From an uncultured Saprospiraceae bacterium (GTDB lineage Bacteria; Bacteroidota; Bacteroidia; Chitinophagales; Saprospiraceae), in contig CALFWW010000266.1 of NCBI GenBank assembly GCA_937928575.1, positions 1 to 33,542 of the forward strand: DNA of 33,542 bases, read 5' to 3'. Both the position numbers and the translations under genes were made by a program. Below are positions 14,945 to 22,946 of the stretch, in pieces; the first letter of the stretch is position 1; every line of letters begins with the position of its first letter. Below the pieces are notes generated by a model. It had not been told where the DNA came from and did no database searches. It was given only the letters and a program-made list of their open reading frames with translations.

Positions 14945-16081
14945 ATGTCAGAAATAAAATTAAGTCCAGAAGAACTCTCAAGATATAGCCGACACATCGC
15001 TATTCCTGAGTTTAATATCGAAGGGCAAAAGAAATTGAAGGCAGCTCGTGTATTGGTTGTTGGGTCAGGAGGGCTAGGAAGTCCAGTGCTTTTATATTTG
15101 GCGGCAGCTGGAGTAGGTCATATTGGAATTGTTGACTTCGATGTAGTAGATGATTCTAATTTGCAACGACAGGTATTATTTACAGTCGAAGATATTGGAA
15201 AATCAAAAGCAGTAACTGCCCAAAAACGATTATCGGCACTCAATCCGCATATTGATATTAAAGTTTACAACATACGACTTACAAAAGACAATGCCCTAGC
15301 GATTATCAAAGATTATGATGTCGTCGCGGATGGAACGGATAATTTTCCAACCCGATACTTGGTCAATGATGCTTGTGTATTGTTGGGTAAAACCAATGTC
15401 TACGCCTCTATTTTTCAGTTTGAAGGTCAAGTATCGGTGTTTAATTACGAAGATGAAAATGGAGTAGTCGGTCCTAATTACCGAGACTTATTTCCAAAAC
15501 CACCGCCCGCTGGTTTGGTTCCCAATTGTTCTGAAGGTGGTGTGTTAGGTGTGTTGCCTGGAATTATCGGTTCGTTACAAGCCAATGAGGTGATTAAAGT
15601 CATAACCGGTGTTGGCGAAACTTTAAGCGGTCGGTTATTTCTATTCGATGCCGCAGCATTTTCTACGAGAATTTTAAAAGTTGTAAAAAATCCTGCCACC
15701 AAAATTGAAGCACTCATTGACTACGAACAGTTTTGTGGAATCAGTGAAGTGGAAGAGAAAGCGATCAAGGAAATCTCCGTTAAAGAATTTAAAAACTGGC
15801 AGGACAACAAAGAAGACTTTCAATTGGTCGATGTTCGCGAACCTTATGAATTCGAGATGGCAAATTTGTCTGGAGAATTAATTCCACTAGGCGAAGTATT
15901 GAAAAATATAGATAAATTCTCCAAAGACAAAAAAGTAGTCATTCATTGTCGGAGTGGAAAACGAAGTGCAGATGCGATCCGTGAATTAGAAAATTTGTAT
16001 CCATTTGAAAACCTGTATAATTTAAAAGGTGGGATTTTGTCGTACTCAGATGAAATTGATAACTCGATTCCTAAATACTGA
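14945..16081 (+). CDS. MoeB/ThiF-type E1-like adenylyltransferase fused to a rhodanese domain
   Basis: A 378-residue cytosolic enzyme that would adenylate the C-terminal Gly of a ubiquitin-like sulfur carrier (MoaD or ThiS type) and pass sulfur from its rhodanese domain, as in Uba4/MOCS3. The E1-like domain (1-265) has the nucleotide loop VVGSGGLGSP (38-47), DFDVVDDSNLQRQ (64-76) and ADGTDNFPTR (128-137). Cys195 in LVPNCSEGGVLGVLPG matches the conserved cysteine of the crossover loop. The rhodanese domain (275-378) has the active loop HCRSGKRS (334-341, Cys335). The two CxxC zinc pairs of E. coli MoeB are absent: the first region reads GPNYRDLF, the second IDYEQFCG with one Cys. No sulfur carrier or moa/thi gene is adjacent, so the pathway (molybdopterin, thiamine or tRNA thiolation) stays open. 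It appears monocistronic, with a terminator after it. Confidence 0.9.
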   Translation: MSEIKLSPEELSRYSRHIAIPEFNIEGQKKLKAARVLVVGSGGLGSPVLLYLAAAGVGHIGIVDFDVVDDSNLQRQVLFTVEDIGKSKAVTAQKRLSALNPHIDIKVYNIRLTKDNALAIIKDYDVVADGTDNFPTRYLVNDACVLLGKTNVYASIFQFEGQVSVFNYEDENGVVGPNYRDLFPKPPPAGLVPNCSEGGVLGVLPGIIGSLQANEVIKVITGVGETLSGRLFLFDAAAFSTRILKVVKNPATKIEALIDYEQFCGISEVEEKAIKEISVKEFKNWQDNKEDFQLVDVREPYEFEMANLSGELIPLGEVLKNIDKFSKDKKVVIHCRSGKRSADAIRELENLYPFENLYNLKGGILSYSDEIDNSIPKY

Positions 16082-16122
16082 TAGAGAAAGAATCAATTTT
16101 GTTATAAGTTTTGTTAATTAAG

Positions 16123-16153
16123 AAAAAGGTACTGCGAAAGTGGTGCCTTTTTT
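16123..16153 (+). terminator. Rho-independent terminator after the MoeB-rhodanese gene
   Basis: AAAAAGGTACTGC pairs with GTGGTGCCTTTTT around a GAAA tetraloop, with several G-T pairs near the loop, and ends in six T. It begins 42 bases after the stop codon and separates this gene from msrA. Confidence 0.85.
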
Positions 16154-16230
16154 ATACGCTAAATTTTCTAAATTCTAAACTTCTTTCTCCCTATCTTGTT
16201 AATACATAATACAAATCAAGAATAAAAAAA

Positions 16231-16764
16231 ATGGAAGTAGCAACAATAGGAGGAGGTTGTTTTTGGTGTACAGAAGCAGTCTATCAAGAATTAAATGGTG
16301 TCGAAAAAGTCGTATCCGGCTATGCAGGTGGGCATGTACCCAATCCAACCTACGAGCAGATATGTACCAAAACCACTGGACATGCAGAGGTGATCCAAAT
16401 AACTTATGATCCCGAAATTATTCCATACGAAGAAATATTGTTAGTTTTCTTTAGAACACATGACCCAACAACACCAAATCAACAAGGTGGTGACAAAGGA
16501 CCACAATACCGTTCCACCATTATGTACACGAGTGGGGACCAAAAGGCGGTTGCAGAAAAAACAATCAAAGTTTTGACAGATTTAAAGGTCTTTCAAGCAC
16601 CTATTGTGACGGAAGTCGTACCAATAGATGTATTTTATCCGGCTGAAGATTATCATCAAAATTATTATAAAAGAACAGGAAGTAAAAACCCGTATTGTAC
16701 TTTTGTGATTGACCCGAAGTTGAAAAAATTTCGAGCGGAGTTTGAGGAGCAACTAAAAAATTAA
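16231..16764 (+). CDS. msrA: Peptide-methionine (S)-S-oxide reductase MsrA
   Basis: Repairs methionine-S-sulfoxide in proteins using thioredoxin-supplied electrons. It is 177 residues long with the catalytic motif GGCFWCTEAVYQ (8-19; nucleophile Cys10, Cys13). Other family segments are VVSGYAGGHVPNPTYEQICTKTTGHAE (26-52 region), FFRTHDPTTPNQQGGDKGPQYRS and FYPAEDYHQNYY. Cys156 near the C-terminus (NPYC) is a candidate resolving cysteine. The very short N-terminus before the motif, with no signal peptide, indicates a cytosolic enzyme. There is no fused MsrB domain and no msrB neighbour. It is probably transcribed alone: a terminator lies upstream and a likely bidirectional one downstream. A near-match -7 box (TATCTTGT, 16192-16199) lies 31 bases before the ATG. 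Confidence 0.97.
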   Translation: MEVATIGGGCFWCTEAVYQELNGVEKVVSGYAGGHVPNPTYEQICTKTTGHAEVIQITYDPEIIPYEEILLVFFRTHDPTTPNQQGGDKGPQYRSTIMYTSGDQKAVAEKTIKVLTDLKVFQAPIVTEVVPIDVFYPAEDYHQNYYKRTGSKNPYCTFVIDPKLKKFRAEFEEQLKN

Positions 16765-16787
16765 GAGTATAATTTCCGTAATACAGC

Positions 16788-16830
16788 CTGTTAGGTTTGA
16801 GCCAAGCTATAGCAATGCAAAACCTAACAG
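16788..16830. repeat. 11-base perfect inverted repeat
   Basis: CTGTTAGGTTT (16788-16798) and AAACCTAACAG (16820-16830) flank a 21-base loop, 24 bases after msrA. There is no T tract on either side, so it is not a classical terminator. It may stabilise the msrA 3' end or be a remnant of a dispersed repeat. The rest of the gap 16765-17054 holds only the hairpin at 16983-17034. Confidence 0.5.
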
Positions 16831-16982
16831 ATCTCTTACGCCCATAAACTTAAAATGTAAATTCGACTCCGCCTAGTAGCAAATTTGTTTAATTAAAAAA
16901 TCTGGAAACTAATGATTTGATAGTTGCTTATTCAGAGGATATGACTTTGGGGGATATTGCTTCCTAAAGCGAATTAAAATTT

Positions 16983-17034
16983 AAAATAGGAGCTCATACG
17001 TGAGTACACGAGTTAACGTATGAGGTCTTATTTT
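16983..17034. terminator. Long hairpin between convergent msrA and membrane-protein genes, probably a bidirectional terminator
   Basis: A core stem CTCATACGT/ACGTATGAG (9 pairs) extends outward through one G-G mismatch and one G-T pair to about 19 positions in total, around a 14-base loop. Interrupted T runs follow in both directions (TTATTTTCAATTTT on plus; CCTATTTTAAATTTT on minus). It lies between two converging genes, where one hairpin can end both. Confidence 0.65.
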
Positions 17035-17054
17035 CAATTTTAATTTTTCAATTT

Positions 17055-18545
17055 TCAATTTGTTTCCAGTTCCGCACTCTTCTTCCGACTCACCAATTCA
17101 TTCAAAATAAATTCCCTTCCATCCAGGATATTGACGGAACTCACTTTCTTTAATTGAAAATCTTTGAAGATTGTTTTTTCCTTTGCTTGCACATCTTTGG
17201 TCCAACCTTTTCTTGCACCCGTATCAAATCTGTAATTGGCCAAATAGTAGAAATCTGCATCATATTTTTCTTTGAACTCCATCAACTTTCCAGGTTTTTT
17301 CAACAAACTCTCGGTTTGAATCACTTTGAATTTACCATGAAGCGGGTTGATGATTTTGGCAGCGTCACCAAATCGATTGTAAATAAACACCGCATTTTTA
17401 TTGTTGATTTCTTTTATTTGATAGACCACTTCTTGATGATCCTTTTCATAATACTTCATACCCATATTAATTCCAACAATAGACACCACGGATAAAATAG
17501 GCATTGAATATTCTAACAAACTCATCCGGAAAATCCGATCAGAATTCTGTATAGCTGAACCATAAATGATTGCCATGATAGGTATCAATGGAACAAAAAA
17601 TCGGGGCGATAGCATTATTGTTTTCAAATCACCAAGTGGTGTGGGGTTGTACCCATAGATTAAGTGAAACACAAAATATAGAATCGCGGTTAATTGAAAA
17701 AGTCTGTATTTTTTATTTCTGATGTTAAAAATAAAATAGAGTCCCAGCGGGAAAAAGAAAATGAAAACAATACTGTAAATGGGTAAGTTACCCCATACAT
17801 GATTAAAAGAAAATCTCCCCGGATTTTGAATTAAAAACAAAGGATTCCCATAGACCAGATCCGAGGACTGCAATCTCGGTAAAAGACCTAGTAAAAAACC
17901 AGGGATTAATGAAAATATAAAACTTGGATTTTTAAATAATGGACCGATTAGCAGAATTGCAAAAAGCAGAATATTCGTTTCTCGAAACCAGATAGAGAGG
18001 CCTGCCAGAAAACTAACAATCAGCATCTTTACATTCCTATTTTTAAAATCACTTAAATAAATAAAAGTGAATAAACTGCAAATAAGTAGACTTGGCATCT
18101 CAGGCATCAAAGTACGACTCATCAATACGGCTGGAAAAAAGAAAAAACAGAGTAGGGAGGCGAATACAGGAAGTTTATTTTTCTTTAGTGTTTTCCAAAT
18201 CAAATAATAACTAGCCAATAGACACACTGCACCTATTGAAAAGATACTTTTCTTTCCAAAAAATATAATAAAGGAAGCCACCAAAAAGGAAGTCCCTAGT
18301 GGATAATTAAACTGAATATTGTTGAAACGAGTTCCCTTTAGAAAATTGTAGTCACTTAAATCTTTGAATTGTTCAGTTAAATCAAATGCACGATTTAAGT
18401 AGCTAATCTCGGCGTGCATAAAAATATGCTTTGGGAAAAATATGGCAAATAAAAGCAAGTAGAAAAAACCTAAAAGCAAATATTTGTTTTCTAAAAATTC
18501 AGGAGCTCTCTTTTTCCGTTTTACTGGATGGATAAGCGGACCCAT
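17055..18545 (-). CDS. Polytopic membrane protein, GT-C (family 39-like) glycosyltransferase candidate
   Basis: A 496-residue inner-membrane protein with about 10 hydrophobic helices between residues 20 and 365, and a soluble C-terminal part (about 370-496). The arrangement resembles ArnT/PMT-type GT-C enzymes that use polyprenyl-phosphate sugars: a short first external loop with an acidic residue after helix 1 (FMHAEISYLNRAFDL, Glu46), then NYPLGTSFLVASF, MPEMPSLL and WFRETNILL, each typical in position for this superfamily. The evidence is pattern-based and I cannot name the subfamily or sugar. It is 34 bases downstream of the C1 peptidase gene on the same strand, so it may share the transcript that starts at the permease. 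An O-antigen-polymerase-like or simply uncharacterised membrane protein remains possible. Confidence 0.7.
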   Translation of the reverse strand: MGPLIHPVKRKKRAPEFLENKYLLLGFFYLLLFAIFFPKHIFMHAEISYLNRAFDLTEQFKDLSDYNFLKGTRFNNIQFNYPLGTSFLVASFIIFFGKKSIFSIGAVCLLASYYLIWKTLKKNKLPVFASLLCFFFFPAVLMSRTLMPEMPSLLICSLFTFIYLSDFKNRNVKMLIVSFLAGLSIWFRETNILLFAILLIGPLFKNPSFIFSLIPGFLLGLLPRLQSSDLVYGNPLFLIQNPGRFSFNHVWGNLPIYSIVFIFFFPLGLYFIFNIRNKKYRLFQLTAILYFVFHLIYGYNPTPLGDLKTIMLSPRFFVPLIPIMAIIYGSAIQNSDRIFRMSLLEYSMPILSVVSIVGINMGMKYYEKDHQEVVYQIKEINNKNAVFIYNRFGDAAKIINPLHGKFKVIQTESLLKKPGKLMEFKEKYDADFYYLANYRFDTGARKGWTKDVQAKEKTIFKDFQLKKVSSVNILDGREFILNELVSRKKSAELETN

Positions 18546-18579
18546 AGTATGTATAGTGTTATAATTTATTTATCAAAAG

Positions 18580-19809
18580 CTATTGACCTGCAGCTTTCTT
18601 CATATTTTTCTCTTTCATTCTAGCGTTTTCAATCTGTTTTCTTTTGTCAACATTTGAAGGTCCAGGTTTTGCCGGTTTGGCAACTGCACCCATGTTTTTT
18701 GGAACTGCTTTTTTGTTAACTAAAACGGAAATTGTATTCATATCAAAATATTCTTTTGAGGTATAAATATATCCATCGAAAGGACCAATTTTTCCCCAAG
18801 AGTTTTTGACAACATAATATTCGTTTCCAGATTGATCTTTGGATTTTCCAATTATTTGCATTAAGTGATCGTCTGTTAACTCGTAAGTGTCAAATTCATT
18901 TTGTCTCATTTCTTCAGTCACTTTCATTTGATCATGTGGTTTGCTGAAAAAATTATTCATATCACTTTTGGTCGTTTCAGCAGTTTCATTTGCAGGAAGA
19001 ATGGCTAAACCTTGTTGGGCAGAAAACCCTCTTTCGCTAACATCACAATCCCATGCCACCGTATAACCTTTGCTTAGCGCATTGTCAACAATATTTGATA
19101 ATTGATTTAATTTGACATTGTAAAATCTTCCATCGGAAAAATTATCTGGAACTTCCAACACAAATTGACTGCCAAATGGGTGGTGCAAAAAGGAAGCGTA
19201 AGAAACATAATTACTTGCATTGAGATTTAAATACTGCTTTGCAAATGATTTAGGAGAATACGAGGTGCCTTCATAATCAAATGTTTCCAACGGACGGCCC
19301 ATATGCTTTTCCATGATCCCTTCAAATTGTGCTTTCCAATCAGCAGGAACTGATTTATCTTTGATACACTTATCTAAAAAGGAAAGCAATTCTTTTTCCA
19401 ATGCTGTGTGATTGAAACTTCCCTTCTCATCTTTTTTTCCGACAAACGCAGATTCAGGAACTGCTCCATGTTCTTTTAACACATTAATTACGTCATGGCT
19501 AAGACTACCTTGACTGAAATTGACTTTACCTTGATATCTTAAATATTTTTGAGCTTTTGCCAGATAGGTATGCCATACTGGAAACATATCAGAGAGGTCA
19601 ATAACTTTTCCTTTTTCTTTAGCAACTTCCGATTCCAAAAACGAGACCGTTGAGAAGCTCCAACAAGTTCCGGTCTGACCTTGACTTTTTACATCAGAAC
19701 ATGAAATGCTGTTGACGGGAGTAAACCGATAGCTATCTTTTGAAACGGTTTGAGCCTTTAAACTTATACATAATATAAATGCAGCAAAGGTGAAAATAGA
19801 TCTATTCAT
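18580..19809 (-). CDS. Exported C1 family cysteine peptidase (bleomycin hydrolase/PepC-like)
   Basis: A papain-fold cysteine peptidase of 409 residues. The catalytic triad is complete: Cys49 in QGQTGTCWSFST (with the oxyanion Gln43 or Gln45 just before), His315 in LTDDHLMQIIG, and Asn336 in VVKNSWG. The long insertion between Cys and His, and segments such as GSLSHDVINVLKEHGAVPESAF, are typical of the bleomycin hydrolase/aminopeptidase C branch. Unlike the cytosolic members, it begins with a signal peptide (1-19, SLKA before Gln). The C-terminal tail is Lys/Pro-rich (about 370-409) and lacks the short end that enters the active site in PepC. The gene overlaps the permease gene by eight bases. 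The substrate is likely peptides outside the cytoplasm. Family is firm; exact location (periplasm or surface) is inferred. Confidence 0.92.
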   Translation of the reverse strand: MNRSIFTFAAFILCISLKAQTVSKDSYRFTPVNSISCSDVKSQGQTGTCWSFSTVSFLESEVAKEKGKVIDLSDMFPVWHTYLAKAQKYLRYQGKVNFSQGSLSHDVINVLKEHGAVPESAFVGKKDEKGSFNHTALEKELLSFLDKCIKDKSVPADWKAQFEGIMEKHMGRPLETFDYEGTSYSPKSFAKQYLNLNASNYVSYASFLHHPFGSQFVLEVPDNFSDGRFYNVKLNQLSNIVDNALSKGYTVAWDCDVSERGFSAQQGLAILPANETAETTKSDMNNFFSKPHDQMKVTEEMRQNEFDTYELTDDHLMQIIGKSKDQSGNEYYVVKNSWGKIGPFDGYIYTSKEYFDMNTISVLVNKKAVPKNMGAVAKPAKPGPSNVDKRKQIENARMKEKNMKKAAGQ

Positions 19810-21376
19810 GAGTAGTTGCTTTTTTTAAATTAACAATTTTATCTGGGGCAAAATTTTCGGTGTGGAGTGGGAATTTACAGACCATCCTCTCAATAAAGAT
19901 GTAGCACAACGGTACAACGATTGCAAGGATTCTCAGCCATTTCAAATTGGATAGATTGAAATCTTCTGAGTATGAAAATACGAAAAAAACAATTAAACCA
20001 ACTGCTAGAAGGTACCCAAATACCCTAAATACAGTACTATTATACTTCGAATTTGCCAATCTTTTGATGAATCCGTGAAATTTTGGACTTGTAGATTTCA
20101 TTATCTCATATCTATCGGCAGTTCCATTGTGAAATAGTGAAATCACATTCCAATTTATGTTTATATAATTGGCAATCAAAAATAAGGTGGTGAAAACCAA
20201 CGCAGTCATATAAACCAACATATGTAACGAATTGGGTAATTCAAATCCTTGTGTTGCAAACCAACCAACAAAATAACTACGAAGCAATAATAAGATAGCA
20301 AAGGTCAGAACCAAAATTAGGACAAATATGATGACCAAATTTGTAAACAAAAACCAACTCAGTCTCTTATGCTTATAGCCTAATTGCAATAATAATTTGA
20401 TGTCTTCACTTGATCTAGATATAATCAATTGGAAATTTAAAATAAAGACTAATACTGACAGTAAAGTAATCAACATACCGATACCGCCAATAATAGAAAT
20501 CACTATTCTCAACAACGTACTTACTTGTTCGCCAATTAATCTACCACTACTGACTTCATATCCATTGTCTTCAATAAATGCTGCCACTTCTTTCGTGTGC
20601 GTATTGTCAACTTTCATAATCACACGTGAAGGTTTATCAATAGCTCCTTTTCCAAACTTATTGTTAGCATAAGTCATGAAATTTTCAGGTACCAAAATGG
20701 AATTGATTCGATCGGAAAAGCCAGCGATTCTTCCTTGAAAAACTTGCTTGTTTGGCGACCTACCGACATTGATATCAAGTGTAACTCGTTTGATGGTACT
20801 TTGAGTAAATTGGGGTAGACCCTGAGAAGGTGCAAACCCAAAATTATAAAGTGCTAAATAATCTTTTGAAATAATCATCGGAAGATCATTTTGACCAGGT
20901 TCCCACTTAAAATCATCTGTTGGAATATCTAGAAACTCATTGGGTACCGCCTCAAAAAATAACTCGGTATAAAATCCTAATAAAGAACTTGAGGCACTCA
21001 CTTTAAATTTATTGGAAACAAATGGAGCCACAGCATCGACATAATCCAATTTTTTTATTTCTTCAAAATCATCTTTAGTGAAAAAAGATTTGGCACCTAA
21101 TGTATTGAACAAACTTACTTGCTTGTTGATTTGCACATATTGACCAGAACCGTCCGTATTGCCATCTACCAGCTCATTCATATCTAAATAAAGCTGTAAT
21201 GAAATCAATAGAAGGAATAGTCCGATGAAACTACCAATGGAAGCCCCTATGATTTGCCATTTACTCTTGCCCTCCCATATCAACTTTCGTAGGATTGGGA
21301 CACCAAAAGAACCTGATTTTTTTTTATTAGCTATTGTGCTCAAAAATTGGTTACAATGAGATGACTTAAAGATCAA
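19802..21376 (-). CDS. FtsX-like permease (MacB/LolC-type), no ATPase partner nearby
   Basis: A 524-residue inner-membrane protein. TM1 is at 41-62, then a roughly 225-residue periplasmic domain of MacB-PCD type (63-287), then TM2-TM4 (288-318, 340-366, 384-404) forming the FtsX core. TM2 ends in [20 protein letters not shown], the coupling-helix region expected to touch an ATPase. Two more helices (450-468, 478-497) are additional to the standard four-helix plan. No ABC ATPase gene is adjacent. It overlaps the exported peptidase gene downstream by eight bases. The ATG at 21376 lies only seven bases beyond a minus-strand TATTTTTG box, so the message would be nearly leaderless; a TTG at 21343 (residue 12) is an alternative start. 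The role could be lipoprotein or substrate export, or mechanical control of a periplasmic partner. Confidence 0.82.
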   Translation of the reverse strand: MIFKSSHCNQFLSTIANKKKSGSFGVPILRKLIWEGKSKWQIIGASIGSFIGLFLLLISLQLYLDMNELVDGNTDGSGQYVQINKQVSLFNTLGAKSFFTKDDFEEIKKLDYVDAVAPFVSNKFKVSASSSLLGFYTELFFEAVPNEFLDIPTDDFKWEPGQNDLPMIISKDYLALYNFGFAPSQGLPQFTQSTIKRVTLDINVGRSPNKQVFQGRIAGFSDRINSILVPENFMTYANNKFGKGAIDKPSRVIMKVDNTHTKEVAAFIEDNGYEVSSGRLIGEQVSTLLRIVISIIGGIGMLITLLSVLVFILNFQLIISRSSEDIKLLLQLGYKHKRLSWFLFTNLVIIFVLILVLTFAILLLLRSYFVGWFATQGFELPNSLHMLVYMTALVFTTLFLIANYININWNVISLFHNGTADRYEIMKSTSPKFHGFIKRLANSKYNSTVFRVFGYLLAVGLIVFFVFSYSEDFNLSNLKWLRILAIVVPLCYIFIERMVCKFPLHTENFAPDKIVNLKKATTHE

Positions 21377-21383
21377 TTCTGTG

Positions 21384-21400
21384 CAAAAATACTATCTTTG
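21384..21400. promoter_or_regulatory. Divergent promoter/dyad between guaA and the FtsX-like gene
   Basis: CAAAAATACTATCTTTG contains TATCTTTG on the plus strand (21393-21400, towards guaA) and TATTTTTG on the minus strand (21391-21384, towards the permease), both exact TAnnTTTG boxes, separated by one C. Start codons lie four bases (guaA) and seven bases (permease) beyond them. No TTG is found at the normal upstream spacing. The same 17 bases occur before purL. Confidence 0.6.
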
Positions 21401-21404
21401 GCGC

Positions 21405-22946
21405 ATGAATGAAAAAATTATCATTTTAGATTTCGGTTCTCAATATACTCAACTGATTGCTAGGCGCGTACGTGAATTAAACGTCTACTGTGAAATCCGC
21501 CCATTCAATAAAATTCCTGCAATTACTCCCAATATTAAGGCAGTTATCCTATCTGGCAGTCCTTGTTCTGTTACCGATGAAAAAAAATTAACAACAGATC
21601 TGGATAAATTAGTGAATAAAGTACCATTATTAGGTATTTGTTATGGAGCTCAATATTTAGCAGATCATTATGGAGGAATTGTGGCGAGCTCTGAAAAGAG
21701 AGAATATGGAAAAGCGGTTCTGACAAAGGTAGATCAAGCAGAAGACTTTCTTTTTAATATAAACACGGATTCCCAAGTCTGGATGTCTCATGGAGATACC
21801 ATTTTGGAATTGCCACAAGCGTTTGAAATAATCGCCTCCACAGAACAAGTCGAGGTAGCAGCCTTCAGAGCAAGCAATAGCAGTTTTGAAAAACCAGTAT
21901 ATGGAATTCAATTTCACCCAGAAGTGACTCATTCTGAAGATGGAAAAGAATTATTGAAAAATTTTCTGGTTGGAATTGCAGGATGTAGTTGCCAGTGGAC
22001 GCCTTCTACCTTTGTAAATGACACGGTTGCAGAATTAAGAGAAAAAATTGGTGGAGATAAAGTGCTCATGGGATTGTCGGGTGGAGTAGATTCTACGGTT
22101 GGTGCGATGCTTTTACATCGCGCGATTGGAAAAAATCTGCATTGTTTTTTTATTGATAATGGGTTGCTCCGAAAAGATGAGTACGAACATGTGCTGAAAT
22201 CCTATGAAGGAATGGGACTCAACGTAACTGGTGTGGATGCCAAATCTGCATTTTTAGATGAACTGAATGGAGTCTCTGATCCTGAAGAAAAAAGAAAAAT
22301 CATCGGTCGTGTTTTTATAGAAGTTTTTCAAAAGGAAGCAGCGCAATATCCTGATATCAAATGGTTAGGACAAGGAACCATATACCCTGATGTTATTGAA
22401 TCTGTTTCTGTTCATGGACCTTCTGTCACGATCAAATCGCATCACAATGTGGGTGGTCTCCCCGATACTTTGAATTTGAAAATTGTTGAACCGCTGCGAA
22501 TGCTATTTAAAGATGAAGTGCGTAAGATAGGTGCAGAGCTAGACATAGCAAAGTCCATATTGGGGCGTCATCCATTCCCAGGTCCAGGATTAGCAATTCG
22601 TATTTTAGGGGAAATTACTAATGAGAAAGTAGCATTACTTCAAAAAGCAGATGCTATATTTATAGATGCGCTCAAAAAACATGACCTTTATGATTCCGTA
22701 TGGCAAGCGGCCGCCATTCTTTTACCCGTACAATCTGTTGGGGTAATGGGTGATGAGCGAACTTATGAGAAAACACTTGTTTTGAGAGCCGTCAACTCAG
22801 TTGATGGAATGACAGCAGAATGGAGTCGATTACCGCATGATTTCTTAGCCGCTGTCTCCAGTGAAATCATTAATAACGTCAAAGGAATAAACAGAGTAGT
22901 CTATGATATCAGCACCAAACCACCAGCAACTATTGAATGGGAGTAA
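21405..22946 (+). CDS. guaA: GMP synthase (glutamine-hydrolysing)
   Basis: Converts XMP, glutamine and ATP to GMP, the last step of guanine nucleotide synthesis. It has 513 residues from the ATG at 21405, which gives the standard N-terminus ([16 protein letters not shown]). The class I glutamine amidotransferase domain has Cys79 (LGICYGAQ), His171 and Glu173 ([14 protein letters not shown]). The ATP pyrophosphatase domain has the P-loop LSGGVDST (224-231), and the dimerisation domain ends in the usual [16 protein letters not shown] 24 bases further upstream is in frame, but it lies before the -7 box and would add residues unlike the family. The ATG begins four bases after that box, so the mRNA may be leaderless. 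The 3' end overlaps the next gene by up to 44 bases. Identification is certain. Confidence 0.98.
   Translation: MNEKIIILDFGSQYTQLIARRVRELNVYCEIRPFNKIPAITPNIKAVILSGSPCSVTDEKKLTTDLDKLVNKVPLLGICYGAQYLADHYGGIVASSEKREYGKAVLTKVDQAEDFLFNINTDSQVWMSHGDTILELPQAFEIIASTEQVEVAAFRASNSSFEKPVYGIQFHPEVTHSEDGKELLKNFLVGIAGCSCQWTPSTFVNDTVAELREKIGGDKVLMGLSGGVDSTVGAMLLHRAIGKNLHCFFIDNGLLRKDEYEHVLKSYEGMGLNVTGVDAKSAFLDELNGVSDPEEKRKIIGRVFIEVFQKEAAQYPDIKWLGQGTIYPDVIESVSVHGPSVTIKSHHNVGGLPDTLNLKIVEPLRMLFKDEVRKIGAELDIAKSILGRHPFPGPGLAIRILGEITNEKVALLQKADAIFIDALKKHDLYDSVWQAAAILLPVQSVGVMGDERTYEKTLVLRAVNSVDGMTAEWSRLPHDFLAAVSSEIINNVKGINRVVYDISTKPPATIEWE

Noticed and set aside
17154-17495. 113-codon plus-strand frame inside the GT-C-like gene
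   Set aside because: Antisense to a coherent membrane protein; its hydrophobic content mirrors the opposite strand and there is no family match.
21381-21404. GTG start for guaA adding eight residues
   Set aside because: It lies upstream of the -7 box and adds residues not found in the family; the ATG at 21405 gives the normal N-terminus.
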